Below are positions 25,671-47,027 of a stretch of 64,000 nucleotides of DNA, piece by piece. The DNA is from Vicia villosa (taxonomy: Eukaryota > Streptophyta > Magnoliopsida > Fabales > Fabaceae), in contig NW_026705784.1 in NCBI RefSeq assembly GCF_029867415.1, forward strand, positions 186,001 to 250,000, given 5' to 3'. A model generated the notes under the pieces. It saw only the letters and a list, made by a program, of their open reading frames with translations. It had not been told where the DNA came from and made no database searches. Numbering within the stretch: the stretch's first letter is position 1; each line of letters opens with the position of its first letter. Made by a program: the position numbers and the translations under genes.

Positions 25671-25678
25671 TATATAAT
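25671..25678 (+). promoter_or_regulatory. Putative TATA box of the ADH-like gene
   Basis: TATATAAT lies 92 bases before the start codon, just after a CT-rich run. A transcription start around 25700 would give a 5' UTR of about 65-70 bases. Confidence 0.55.
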
Positions 25679-25769
25679 ACATGAATTCTCTTATATCCCA
25701 ATTCATTCAAGTGTCTTTGTAGTTTCAGTTCTGCACCATATATTCAACTTGGTTCCTCAAAATCAGAAG

Positions 25770-34665
<8,896 letters not shown>

Positions 34666-34840
34666 GAGAAGATGCTATTTTTTGCAAACAGAGAGATCAC
34701 TCTCCAGTTTTATGATATCTGAATTCTACAATAGAAGTATATCTAAATATAAACATGTAATAGTGTTTCTAAATAGTACTTACGCAGCATTGTCTTAATG
34801 TGAAGTTTGCTATGACGACCAAGAAATAAAAGTAGAAGTG

Positions 34841-34957
34841 TGTGAATAGGAATTAGTTTAAATGTATTTATTTAGTGTAATTACCGATATAGCCTTGTAA
34901 CCTTTATATATACGAGAAATAATAATGAGAAAAGCATGAAGCCAAGAATTATTGACA
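34841..34957 (+). repeat. Copia-A 5' LTR
   Basis: Begins TGTGAATAGG and ends ATTGACA. It contains a TATATATA-like element near 34906. Confidence 0.95.
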
Positions 34958-34969
34958 TGGTATCAGTAG
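34958..34969 (+). promoter_or_regulatory. Copia-A primer-binding site
   Basis: TGGTATCAGTAGG starts directly after the LTR. The first nine bases match the complement of plant initiator tRNA-Met used by most plant copia elements. Confidence 0.85.
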
Positions 34970-35164
34970 GTTTTCGATCAAACCTGTGAGTTTTAAGTTA
35001 ATCTTGGCTTTATTCAGCGACACCCCACTGGGTCGCTCTTGAAATCGTCTCGGTAGATCTCGTTTCTCGGTACTTGAAATCATCTCGGTTCTCGGTAATC
35101 TCTTCCAAGATTGCGATTCTAATCTCGGGTGCTTACAAATCGTGTTTGCTTTGATCGTGTTATC

Positions 35165-35300
35165 GTATCGGTGTCGGCAAATATTCTGAATTAGGGTTTT
35201 GACTCTGTGTCGGCAATTATTCTGAATTAGGGTTTTGACTCTGTGTCGGCAATTATTCTGAATTAGGGTTTTGACTTGGTGTCGGCGAGTATCCTGAATT
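35165..35300 (+). repeat. Short tandem repeats in the copia-A leader
   Basis: About three to four copies of a unit of about 45 bases with GTGTCGGCAATTATTCTGAA and TTAGGGTTTTGACT. It is untranslated leader; no function is visible. Confidence 0.8.
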
Positions 35301-35415
35301 TGGGTGTTGATTTGGTGTTGGCAAGTATTTTCTTCAGTGTTCCGTTGGTGTTTCTTGTTTCACGTTAACAAAATTGTTACGTTAACAAAATTGTTCTTAA
35401 GTCATCTCTGATATT

Positions 35416-38400
35416 ATGGCTTCCGAAGAAGAGATAGATCATATTTGTGTTCGTTTTACCGGAAAGAATTATCTTGTTTGGGAATTTCAGTTTCGGATGT
35501 ATGTCAAAGGGAAAGGATTATGGAGTCACTTGGACGATGTCTCTTTGGCACCGTTAGAGACAACTGACTTAGATGCATGGGAAATAGAAGATGCTCAGAT
35601 TATCACTTGGATTCTCGGTACTATTGATCCTCACATGATTAATAATTTGCGATCTTTTTCCACTGCCCAAGAAATGTGGAACTACTTGAAGCGTATCTAT
35701 AACCTAGACAATGCGGCCAAACGTTTTCAGTTGGAGCTAGACATTGCCAATTACAAACAAGGCAATCTGTCTGTTCAAGAATATTATTCTGGTTTTTTGA
35801 ATTTGTGGACAGAACACTCTGCAATTATACATGTTGATGTTCCCAAAAGTTCTCTCGCGGATGTCCAAGAGGTCTACAATACTAGTAGGCGAGATCAATT
35901 TCTCATGAAGCTTCGTGCAGAATTTGAGGTTGTCAGAGGTGCCTTGTTGAATAGGAATCCCGTTCCTTCTTTAGATACATGTGTCGGTGAACTTCTCAGA
36001 GAGGAACAGCGTCTTGCTACTCAAGGATCCATGTCTCGTGATGTTGTCATTTCTGAGTCTGCTATGTTTGCATATGCTCCTCATAGTAGAGGTAAAGGTC
36101 GTGATATTCGACATGTCCAATGTTTCTCTTGCAAACAATTTGGACATTTTGCTCAGAGTTGCAGTAAGAAGTTTTGTAATTATTGCAAGAAGCGGGGCCA
36201 TATTATCTCTGATTGTCCCACCCGTCCTCCACGATCAACACAACGTTCGGTGCAAGCATTTTCTGCTAGTACAAGCTCTGCAGTTGGTCCTTCCATCACC
36301 AATCCATCTAATGGTGGTGCTCTCCAACCTGAAATAATCCAACAGATGGTACTTTCCGCTCTATCAACCTTGGGAATTCAGGGTAAGTCTTCGAATGTTT
36401 CCCGCCCGTGGTTTCTTGATTCTGGTGCATCCAATCACATGACCGCCTCTTCTGAATACTTGCACAATTTACATTCTTACCATGGTAATCAGAAAATTCA
36501 AATTGCGGATGGTAATGCTCTCTCTATCACGAATGTTGGTGACCTCAACTCTGATTTTCGGGATGTGTTTGTAGCACCTGGACTTACTTCCAATTTATTA
36601 TCTGTTGGTCAATTGGTTGATAATAATTGTAATGTAAATTTTTCTCGTGATGGTTGCCTTGTGCAGGAACAGGTGTCGGGGAAGGTGGTTGCGAAGGGGC
36701 CTAAAGTGGGAAGACTGTTTCCACTTCAGTTTATTTCTAGTCATTTATCTCTTGTTTGTAAAAATGTCTTGAATTCTTATGAGGATTGGCATAGAAAATT
36801 GGGTCATCCTAACTCTGCTGTTTTATCTCATTTATTTAAAAATGGTTTATTGGGAAATAAAAGTGTTGTTTCTAATGCCTCTCTTTCATGTTCTGTTTGC
36901 AAATTAGCTAAAAGTAAAACACTTCCTTTTCCATCTGGTGCTTATCGGGCTTCCTCTTGTTTTGAACTGATTCATAGTGATGTATGGGGTATGTCTCCTG
37001 TAGTTTCTCATGCTCGCTATAAATATTTTGTCACATTTATTGATGATTATAGTCGTTTTACTTGGATATATTTTCTTCGGTCTAAATCTGAAGTGTTTTC
37101 TATGTTTAAGAAATTTCTGACATATGTTGAAACTCAATTTCATGAAAGTGTTAAAATTTTTCGCTCTGATTCTGGTGGTGAGTACATGTCTCGTGAGTTT
37201 CAAGAATTTCTTCAACAAAAAGGTATTTTGTCTCAACGATCTTGTCCCAATACCCCCCAACAAAATGGGATGGCAGAACGCAAGAATCGTCATTTGCTTG
37301 ATGTGACCCGCACTTTACTTCTTCAAGCTTCTGTACCACCCCGATTTTGGGTGGAGGCTCTTTCCACAGCTGTCTTCTTGATCAATCGTCTTCCTTCTAC
37401 GGTTATTGATCTCGATTCTCCTTTTTTTCGTCTTTTTAAAATTCAGCCTAATTATAATGATTTACATACCTTTGGATGTGTTTGTTTTGTTCACTTACCT
37501 CCATTTGAAAGGCATAAGCTTGGAGCGCAGTCTGTTCAATGTGTGTTTATGGGGTATAGTCACTCTCATAAGGGATTTGTGTGTTATGATGTCACTAACA
37601 ATCGTTTTCGTATTTCTAGGAATGTGACATTTTTTGATAATCAGTTTATGTTTCCATGTGTTTCTCCTGTCATGAATGATATTGTTACTCTTCCTAAGTT
37701 TTCTATTATGCATCAATCTATAGAACGCTATAAACCAGGTCATGTATATGTCAGAAAACACAAACAGCAGGTTCCCACACCCCTTCCCGACGCTGAACCG
37801 CCACCTGATCCGGTAATGGTTGAACCACGACGTTCTGGTCGAATATCTCGAGCACCAGATAGATATTCACCAGACAGGTATGATTCCTCACATACTTCTC
37901 TGACTACCACACTCTCTAGCATATCTATTCCTACTTGCTATTCACAGGCTGTTAAAGATGTACGTTGGATAAAAGCAATGAATGAGGAACTTCAAGCTCT
38001 TCAAGAGAATTTCACATGGGATATTGTCTCCTGTCCTCCTGATGTTAAACCCATTGGCTGCAAATGGGTGTATTCTGTGAAATTGAATTCTGATGGGTCC
38101 CTTAACCGTTTCAAGGCTCGCTTGGTTGCCTTAGGAAACAAGCAGGAATATGGAATTGATTATGATGAGACATTTGCACCGGTTGCCAAAATGACATCTG
38201 TCCGTACGGTACTCTCTATAGCTGCTTCTAACGGGTGGACTCTTCATCAATTAGATGTGAAAAATGCTTTTCTTCATGGTGACCTGGCGGAAGATATTTA
38301 TATGACTCCTCCTCAAGGTTTATTTCCGTCATCTAAGGGTGTGTGCAAGCTCAAACGCTCCTTATACGGTTTGAAACAAGCGCCTAGAGCATGGTATGAA

Positions 38401-39474
38401 AAATTTCGCTCCACTCTACTTGGGTTTTCCTTTACTCAGAGTCAGTACGATTCTTCTCTATTTATTCATAGAACATCTACTGGAATTGTCCTACTTCTTC
38501 TGTATGTTGATGATATGATTATTACTGGTTCTGATCATGCTTCCATTCAAAGCCTTAAACAGCAGTTACAAGCAGCGTTTCATATGAAAGATCTTGGTAA
38601 TTTGCATTATTTTCTTGGTCTTGAGGTTCATTCTACATCCAAGGGCATATTCCTCCATCAACACAAGTATGCCACAGATTTAATTTCTATGGCTGGTCTG
38701 CAATCGGCTAATCCAGTAGATACTCCTCTTGAGGTTAATGTTAAATATCATCGTGATGATGGTGATCTGTTGCATGATCCCTTATTGTATCGTCAACTCG
38801 TGGGTAGCCTTAATTACTTGACTATTACTCGCCCTGACATATCATTTGCTGTTCAACAAGTAAGTCAATTCATGCACTCTCCTCGCCACCTACACCTGGC
38901 AGCAGTTCGACGTATAATTCGTTACTTGAAGGGAAGCTCTCATCGTGGTTTATTCTTTCCTACTGGCGTTCCTCTTAAATTGAGTGCTTATAGTGATGCC
39001 GATTGGGCAGGGTGCCCTGATACTCGACGATCTGTCACTGGTTGGTGCATGTTTCTTGGCTCTTCATTGATCTCATGGAAAAGTAAGAAACAAGCGAGAG
39101 TCTCTAAATCTTCTACTGAATCTGAGTATCGTGCCATGTCTGCTGCTTGTTCTGAAATAATTTGGCTTCGTGGTCTTTTGGCTGAACTTGGATTTCCTCA
39201 AATAGAGCCAACTTCACTTTATGCTGACAATACAAGTGCCATCCAAATTGTTGCGAATCCTGTTTTTCATGAACGCACCAAACATATTGAAGTTGATTGT
39301 CACTCAATCCGTGACGCTTATGATGACAGAATAATATCACTTCCTCATGTCAGTACTCAGTTGCAGATTGCAGATATTCTTACCAAGGCTGTTCCGCGTC
39401 CACGTCATCAGTTTCTTGTTAGCAAATTGATGCTCATTGACAAGCAGCATCAATTTGAGGGGGGATGTGAATAG
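35416..39474 (+). CDS. Copia-A gag-pol polyprotein, 1352 aa, intact
   Basis: It encodes all proteins needed for retrotransposition in one frame. Order: UBN2-type gag (about 1-230); two CCHC knuckles, CFSCKQFGHFAQSC and CNYCKKRGHIISDC (about 236-270); aspartic protease with DSGASNHM (about 340); integrase with an H-H-C-C zinc region (HRKLGHP...CSVCKLAKS) and D-D-E core (IHSDVWG, FIDDYSRF, RSDSGGEYM, about 450-640); reverse transcriptase with QLDVKNAFLHGDL and YVDDMI (about 850-1040); RNase H with SDADWAGC, STESEYRA and ADNTSA (about 1195-1300). There are no internal stops. The last codons and the TAG lie in the 3' LTR, so the polypurine tract is also coding. Full family length. Confidence 0.97.
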   Translation: MASEEEIDHICVRFTGKNYLVWEFQFRMYVKGKGLWSHLDDVSLAPLETTDLDAWEIEDAQIITWILGTIDPHMINNLRSFSTAQEMWNYLKRIYNLDNAAKRFQLELDIANYKQGNLSVQEYYSGFLNLWTEHSAIIHVDVPKSSLADVQEVYNTSRRDQFLMKLRAEFEVVRGALLNRNPVPSLDTCVGELLREEQRLATQGSMSRDVVISESAMFAYAPHSRGKGRDIRHVQCFSCKQFGHFAQSCSKKFCNYCKKRGHIISDCPTRPPRSTQRSVQAFSASTSSAVGPSITNPSNGGALQPEIIQQMVLSALSTLGIQGKSSNVSRPWFLDSGASNHMTASSEYLHNLHSYHGNQKIQIADGNALSITNVGDLNSDFRDVFVAPGLTSNLLSVGQLVDNNCNVNFSRDGCLVQEQVSGKVVAKGPKVGRLFPLQFISSHLSLVCKNVLNSYEDWHRKLGHPNSAVLSHLFKNGLLGNKSVVSNASLSCSVCKLAKSKTLPFPSGAYRASSCFELIHSDVWGMSPVVSHARYKYFVTFIDDYSRFTWIYFLRSKSEVFSMFKKFLTYVETQFHESVKIFRSDSGGEYMSREFQEFLQQKGILSQRSCPNTPQQNGMAERKNRHLLDVTRTLLLQASVPPRFWVEALSTAVFLINRLPSTVIDLDSPFFRLFKIQPNYNDLHTFGCVCFVHLPPFERHKLGAQSVQCVFMGYSHSHKGFVCYDVTNNRFRISRNVTFFDNQFMFPCVSPVMNDIVTLPKFSIMHQSIERYKPGHVYVRKHKQQVPTPLPDAEPPPDPVMVEPRRSGRISRAPDRYSPDRYDSSHTSLTTTLSSISIPTCYSQAVKDVRWIKAMNEELQALQENFTWDIVSCPPDVKPIGCKWVYSVKLNSDGSLNRFKARLVALGNKQEYGIDYDETFAPVAKMTSVRTVLSIAASNGWTLHQLDVKNAFLHGDLAEDIYMTPPQGLFPSSKGVCKLKRSLYGLKQAPRAWYEKFRSTLLGFSFTQSQYDSSLFIHRTSTGIVLLLLYVDDMIITGSDHASIQSLKQQLQAAFHMKDLGNLHYFLGLEVHSTSKGIFLHQHKYATDLISMAGLQSANPVDTPLEVNVKYHRDDGDLLHDPLLYRQLVGSLNYLTITRPDISFAVQQVSQFMHSPRHLHLAAVRRIIRYLKGSSHRGLFFPTGVPLKLSAYSDADWAGCPDTRRSVTGWCMFLGSSLISWKSKKQARVSKSSTESEYRAMSAACSEIIWLRGLLAELGFPQIEPTSLYADNTSAIQIVANPVFHERTKHIEVDCHSIRDAYDDRIISLPHVSTQLQIADILTKAVPRPRHQFLVSKLMLIDKQHQFEGGCE

Positions 39475-39582
39475 GAATTAGTTTAAATGTATTTATTTAG
39501 TGTAATTACCGATATAGCCTTGTAACCTTTATATATACGAGAAATAATAATGAGAAAAGCATGAAGCCAAGAATTATTGACA
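39466..39582 (+). repeat. Copia-A 3' LTR
   Basis: Identical by eye to the 5' LTR over 117 bases. The gag-pol stop codon (39472-39474) is inside it. Confidence 0.95.
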
Positions 39583-39587
39583 AAGTG

Positions 39588-40175
<588 letters not shown>

Positions 40176-42636
40176 TCATTGATTGTTGATGTTGTTGTTT
40201 TGTTTGTTGCGATTTTCCTCAGTGATTTTTTGAAATTCTTTCTCACTAGCTGCAATTATGCGCTTGACAATGTCATATGAGGTAAGCTTGATGCTGCGGA
40301 GAGAAACAAGGGTGAGTAATGAAACTAAGGCCAAGAGAGCATAAGAATGTAGCTAAAAGGTAGCACAATCAATATATCATAATCTTATTTTCATAAACAA
40401 TAGGAGAAAATATGAACCTGCTGTTTGGTAGGGTTTTCAGAGCATTAGGCACAAATCCCCTATACAAACCAGCAATTCCATCTCGTGCCACAATTCCTGC
40501 ATCAACATGAGTACTATTATGAACAAAATTCCCTTACAATACCAGAATTCAAATAGCTTAATTAACATCAAGTGTACCCTCCCAGTATATCTAAATGTAC
40601 AATGATATATCATTATATTACAACTATAATTATAAATATTGAGCTAACTATCAGACGAATACACACCAAGAATTGAGTTAAGAACTGGAAGATTCTGAAT
40701 CTCTTGTTATCCTACATGTCTACTTTAGGGAATACTAAATCCAAGGCACCACAATAAGGCAACATAACTACTGCAGTTATAAACACGATACCTTGGGCCA
40801 AAGAATAAGAGCATGACTTTATAAATGATAATACAACACCCAAATTAGGTTCTTCAAACATTTGTTTTATATATTTCTGATGTCAAATAAATAAAAGCAC
40901 GCAAAATGAATATGTGGTGACATAAATTTCTGGCGCTAAAGAGTAAACAGGAGCAACCCTCACCTGAAAAAGCATCTAATATTGTCATATAAGGTGTATC
41001 CCTCAATTGCATTTGTCTTCGTACAGTGTCCAAAGGATAGCATGTAAGTGTGGCCAGAGATGCCGAAAGCACAGCAGTGAGTATAGATGCTTCGGTTCTC
41101 TTTTGATATTTCTCAGGCAACGACTTCTTTAATCTATATATCACCCATAGAAGGTTAGGATTTTTCAATTTCAATATCTAAGTCCATTGTCTCACAACTA
41201 CTAAAAAAATTCAAGTTTGTTAATGAACTTACAAGTCAAAAACACAAAAATTCACTGCAATATAAGGAGCTATGGCAATAAGAGAAGGCCCAAGGCCTTT
41301 GTAGAAAGATGCAAATCCTTCATCCCTTAGCATGCACAAGGCAACCTGGAAAGAATAACCACAAAATGGTTCTGAGCCTCGAATCACGTACATCTTCACA
41401 AACAAAGATCTTTGCTTAAATGCTAAATCAGTTCAATCATACCTCTGACATGGTTCGATAACCAGGCTCAACAGCTAATCGTAATCTCAGAACATCTAAT
41501 GGGTAAGTTATCTACAAGGACATAAAAACATTAGGAAAATCATACGGCAAAGCAAAATGTAAAGGACATAAATGATTATTTTACATAAAAGAAATTGCTA
41601 GTATTAACTGTATTATGTAAAATTATTAAAATACCTACACAATAAAAGCAAGTCCCCTTTAACTATTTACTTACAAAAGTGGCTGTCATGCCGGCAAAAG
41701 CACCAGCTGTAAGTCTTGCCACAACAGAGAGCTCACCATTCTGTCCCTTGAACAATTTCTATAAATCCAAAAATACAACTTCAAACATGAACAAGCAATA
41801 TTTGCTGTTAGAACTTTTAAAAAGGTAACTAGAGGCGACCTTATAAGTTTCATAAGCAAAAAGCTGGACAGCGCTATACGGTATAACCCGAATCACCTGT
41901 AACATTAAAAAATGAAGACCTAAAATGAAAAGACTAGTCAATGTTTATAAGAAAACATGAATACAGAAATACCAATACATCTTTTCCTAATTTTACTGAC
42001 CTGAGGGAGATTTCCCTTCCAGTAACCTCTAATCCCTTCTTCCTTCCCTATAACTGCTATGGCCTGTATTTTAGGTTCATGTGATCAAATAATTTTAGGT
42101 TCACAAAGCCAGTCAACAATTAAAGCTAGGACGGAAAAAACCGAAAAGGCTCAAAGATGACCTGAAAGAAACCTATTGCTATCTTAGCACTGTCTTGCCC
42201 AACCCGCACACCATGAGTCTGCAAATACATTGTTAAACGCCGCGTTTCATCTATAGTTTTCGCAATTCAGTTTAAAAAAAAAATTGCGCACCTGCATGAG
42301 GAGCTTGATACGGTCGAGCGGAGCAGTGAACGTTTTAGCAGCGGCGCCAGCGAAGGCTCCGGCGGAGAAGAGAGCGGCATCTCGGGGAATAAACGCCAAG
42401 GCGGCAAGGGGGTGCTTGAGGAGCTGAGAAGGCGTTGGCGCGAAATGGTTATGCAGTTTGGCTTCCGCGACGGAGACAGAGGCGAATTTGGTGGACGCGG
42501 CGGCGGAGAAGGTGAGTGTGGGGTTTTGGCGGAGAGGGGAGTGGGAGTTGGGTGAAACGACGTCGTGTTTGATGAGGGGGAGTTTGTGCCATGAGATTAG
42601 AGGTGTTTCCTCTTTGGTGGAAATGGAAATTGTCAT
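40176..42636 (-). CDS. Plastid ADP/ATP carrier-type mitochondrial carrier family protein, 10 exons, 384 aa
   Basis: It likely exchanges adenine nucleotides across a chloroplast membrane (envelope or thylakoid type). Exons, in gene order: 42636-42292, 42218-42162, 42063-42001, 41896-41840, 41758-41675, 41511-41443, 41345-41233, 41133-40964, 40496-40418, 40293-40176 (1155 bases, in frame, all GT-AG). Three carrier repeats carry PLDRIK (about 105-110), PLDVLR (206-211) and PLDTVR (296-301). The first 75 residues are serine/threonine-rich with few acids until a short alanine-rich part, consistent with a plastid transit peptide. The RRRMMM box of classical mitochondrial ADP/ATP carriers is absent (RRQMQL instead), as in the plant EAAC/TAAC group. 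Length fits the envelope type (about 380-390 aa). The Met at 42636 is the only upstream in-frame start that precedes the transit-like region. Confidence 0.92.
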
Positions 42637-43479
<843 letters not shown>

Positions 43480-44165
43480 TATCAATTTGCAGTAATTGAT
43501 TGGAACAATATGCTGAGAAGTTGTGCTAAAGGGAACAAAAACTTAAATGTTGCCTTTGCTAAACTAAAGTTTTGCCGTTAGATGCGAGCAAATAGAGCTA
43601 GATTTACTAAGGCAAAGCATCAACCTCAGGTTGAGGTATATTTTAGAGGCTTGTTTGATACATAGATATTGACATTTTACGAAGATCATGTAGGTAGAAA
43701 TACCTGGGATGGAGAGGTAAGGTATGTCATTCTATTAACCCATTTCTTACAACTTATTTTTCATTTTTGTTTTATACTGTTTCGACTTTTTTCCAATTCT
43801 GCGAAGTGCCACTTAAATGTATCTATAATGGCAAGAAGAATATTAATTTAACTAATCTAGATGAATGTTGGTTCATGGATGTCAGTCGAGACAATGGGCT
43901 AGCTGAACTTGCCTCTAGAAGTGACTATACCTACTAACAACATTTTTAGAGAGGTGTCACAAAGATTTGAGTAACTTTCATCTTTTGGTTGGAAAAATGA
44001 TAGTAACACTAAATGACATGTCGTGTCTTATGGACTTGCCCATCTATGAATGTTCACGTGACCACACCACATTAACTAAAGTTGAAACAATGGATCTGAT
44101 GGTTGAGCTTGAGAACATTGTGGGGATGTTGAAAAAACCAAGGAGAAGTTGCCATGCTCTCTTAG
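43480..44165 (+). pseudogene. Plant mobile domain-like relic
   Basis: The frame around 43955-44060 reads LSNFHLLVGKMIVTLNDMSC, followed by LMDLPIYE. This resembles the plant mobile domain (aminotransferase-like), found in plant proteins and in several transposons. Upstream, ILTFYEDHVGRNTWDGEV and a degenerate MRANRARFTKAKH piece may belong to the same protein. Stops and frame changes break it. No expressed gene is likely. Confidence 0.45.
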
Positions 44166-45371
44166 GGTTTGATGCTTAGGATTTTGTTGCTTGTCTTATT
44201 GGTTATCATTTACTTTATCGTTTTAGTAATTGAGTTTCATCTCAATTAGATCATTGTTTATCTCTTAGTATTAAGTGTTTTTGCTAAATCATATTTTTCA
44301 TGAATAAATCAAAACCTTATGTCTAAAATAGATGCAAAATGGTTCGAGCCAATAAGTTAAAAACTTGAATTGAGAAACTCATGAATGCATAATTCCAATC
44401 AGTATAATTCTCGATTCAATTATGAACACTTCACTTTTTTCAAAATCCCAATGTTGGAAGTGCGATTCAAATCAAAGTTATGTGTGATTCAAATCATGAC
44501 ATGAATGTGTACATTAATATTTGCTTCTGGAAGTGTGATTAGAATTAGGTGTGAGCTTGATTCTAATCACATGAAAAATTATTCAAATCATGACTGGATT
44601 TCAAAATTTGGACTCCATCTCTAGTTGTGTGATTAGAATCATGGATTTATTTTATTTGAATCACATAACTCGAATCAAAGGTGCATGATCTAGGTTTTGT
44701 ATTCTTGATTCAAATCATTCTCTCATTTGACTCGAATCATAATATTTGCTCTTGACTCGAATCATAAGGGTCATTTTACTCATTTTAGTGCATTAATTTC
44801 AACACACATATAATAAAAAAACTCTCTCTAACTTAACAACTTTGAAACAAGTTTTCATAGAAAACATTCATTCTCAACTTTTGAAAAACCATTGTCAAGT
44901 TTTGTTAATCATACAAAATCTCTCTTTATCAAATCAAACTTGAAAAAAAAAATTATTGCTTTGATTTCGTGAGTTCTTGAGCATTGTTGTGTGAAATTGC
45001 AATTGAAATCGTTCATCTTTAACCTCTAGCAAATCAACATTCTTGTGTACGTGTGCTTCTCAACTCAGAGGGGCGAGGTGTGATATCTGGTGAGATGGGG
45101 TCATTATGTGCTAATGTTTTGTGAAGTTCGAATTTCATATCAAGAATCAAGTTGTGACTATGTGGTTGAGATTGAAAATCTAGCAAAAGGAAAAAAGAAG
45201 GGTTTTCTTCTCCAAGGAAAAATTTGGTAGGGCTGAGTGAAGGTTGCTACATATGAAGTTGGAGTTTTTGGTTTCTTAAGTGAGATCAAAGGCTTTGAAA
45301 TTGGTTTTTATGAGGAAAGGTCTATTCACCCCTCCCTTTTAGACCATTCTACACTCTATTTTATCCAACAC
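44166..45371 (+). repeat. Possible solo LTR of a SIRE-like copia element
   Basis: It has repeated GATTCAAATCAT / GATTAGAATCA phrases (44460-44770), long runs without ORFs and a final ATTCACCCCTCCCTTTTAGA followed by CCAACA. Such endings are typical of SIRE-type copia LTRs; compare 56030-56045 of copia-B. A start near TGTTGCTTG (44187) is possible. No target duplication could be matched, so the limits are uncertain. Confidence 0.35.
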
Positions 45372-46990
45372 AGGGGGGGGTCATGCACGATTCAACTTCC
45401 TTAAAATTGAGTTTGAGAGATTGCATGTGCAAGGGGCGCTAGTGGTGTCGATAACAAGATTGAGAGACATCTGCATAGGCAGGTTCGACCATTTTGACAA
45501 ACAAGATTGCCGCATACACTTATGTGGTGTATTTAGAGAGTTTTAGGTATATGGATATAATTGATGACTATTCGTGGAGAACTAATGTGTAACTTACTTG
45601 AATATGGAGTTAAATGTTATGACAAAGTCCAGGATGGAACATATAACCGAATATATGCCACTACTTCATGTAATATTTTCATATAATTATTTAATTAGTT
45701 GTTAAAAATATTTTATTCGTTATTTAATGATTATTATATATTGATACAGGCATGAATCTATCAACGTTTTCTCACTATTGGAAGGAAAAGAGTACTAATG
45801 GGAGTAATTAAAGATAAAGCCCCTACTATAAAATTGTATCGAGAGTGTGCGCTAAACACGTGATAAAATAAGTGTTTACCATATCACTATTATATTCTAT
45901 TTTTATCAACTTCTTATCATATTTTATCTCAATCATAATGTATGCATCTACCAAACATAAGACAAAAGTAAAATATTTTAAATTTTCTATTTAATTTATA
46001 TTTGAATTAGCATGTACATTCGAATTAATAGAAGAAGCTAGACTATTAAGATAAATGAAATTGAATTTCAATTTTAAGATATATAATTTTGCGGTTGCAT
46101 ATAGAGAATATTTAAAACCGATTTAAATTGCATCGCGAACACTATTATTAAACATACAATAATGTTAAATGTGATCACCGATTCAATAAATTAAATTTTG
46201 CAATTGTGCATATAAAATATCTATTTTATATTTTTTTTTTAACAAAATCTTTATCATTTCCTTACCAACAAACTTACATTTACATTAGTTGTATGTTATT
46301 CAAGTAAAGTGTTAAAAGTTAATAGTCTACTAGTTTTTAATTGGAAACTCAAGGCTAAACCGGATAAACTATGTTAGTTAGCATATTACTTGTCTAACAA
46401 AAAAGTTGGTTTACATTTAATATAAAGTGTGGAGAATGAGTAGGACTTAGTGGGTGACAAATGAGATCCACTAGCCCCTAGATTTAAATTTAGGTGGGGA
46501 GTGACTACAATTGGAATAAGGATTACCTGCTTTTTTTGGTAATTTGACTTATTCATTTAATTAGCATATTTTTAAGTGTTGAATTAAACTTACACAATTT
46601 GTATCTTTAAGTGGTGAGGGTCTTTATTAATAAAAAGGAGGGGATACAAAAGAAGATCTAAACCAAGATTAGAGAAAGAGTTATTTTTAAAAAAGTGGAA
46701 TTTACAACTTTAAAATACTAGATGTGGCCAATTTTGATTGGTTTTGGATTGATTATATTTTTTAGTAATTGATTTGGATAGCCTTTTTCTTCTAATTGGT
46801 TTGGATCGATCAAATAATAAACTTGTTTAGTAATTTTTTTAATATATATTGTTATTGTCGTTATTGCCTTTTAGGTTTTTTAGGTCGGCGTGCTAACTTA
46901 GTTTAATTAATTCATATAGAGATTACAATCTAATTTAAATGTCTCTCTTTATTTTTAAATTGTCATGTGTTTCATTTGATTCTTAAAAAA
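45372..46990. other. No gene seen; decayed repeat DNA
   Basis: 45400-45840 could hold more of the mobile-domain relic (several short frames, no clear motif). The remainder is AT-rich, non-coding and without recognised structure. Confidence 0.5.
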
Positions 46991-47027
46991 AAAAAAATTT
47001 AGTACATGAAAATTTTTTTTAGGTTTT

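Larger units (their letters stand above)
34836..39587 (+). mobile_element. Copia-A: apparently intact Ty1/copia retrotransposon
   Basis: It is flanked by the duplicated target AAGTG (34836-34840 and 39583-39587). The 5' LTR (34841-34957) and 3' LTR (39466-39582) are 117 bases each and identical by eye. The primer-binding site TGGTATCAG begins at 34958 (initiator tRNA-Met type). The polypurine tract GAGGGGGGA directly precedes the 3' LTR. Body length is 4742 bases with one ORF. The very short LTRs and single ORF suit the Ale/Retrofit group. It lies in the ADH orientation, just after that gene. Everything visible is consistent with a recent, possibly still competent, copy. Confidence 0.96.
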
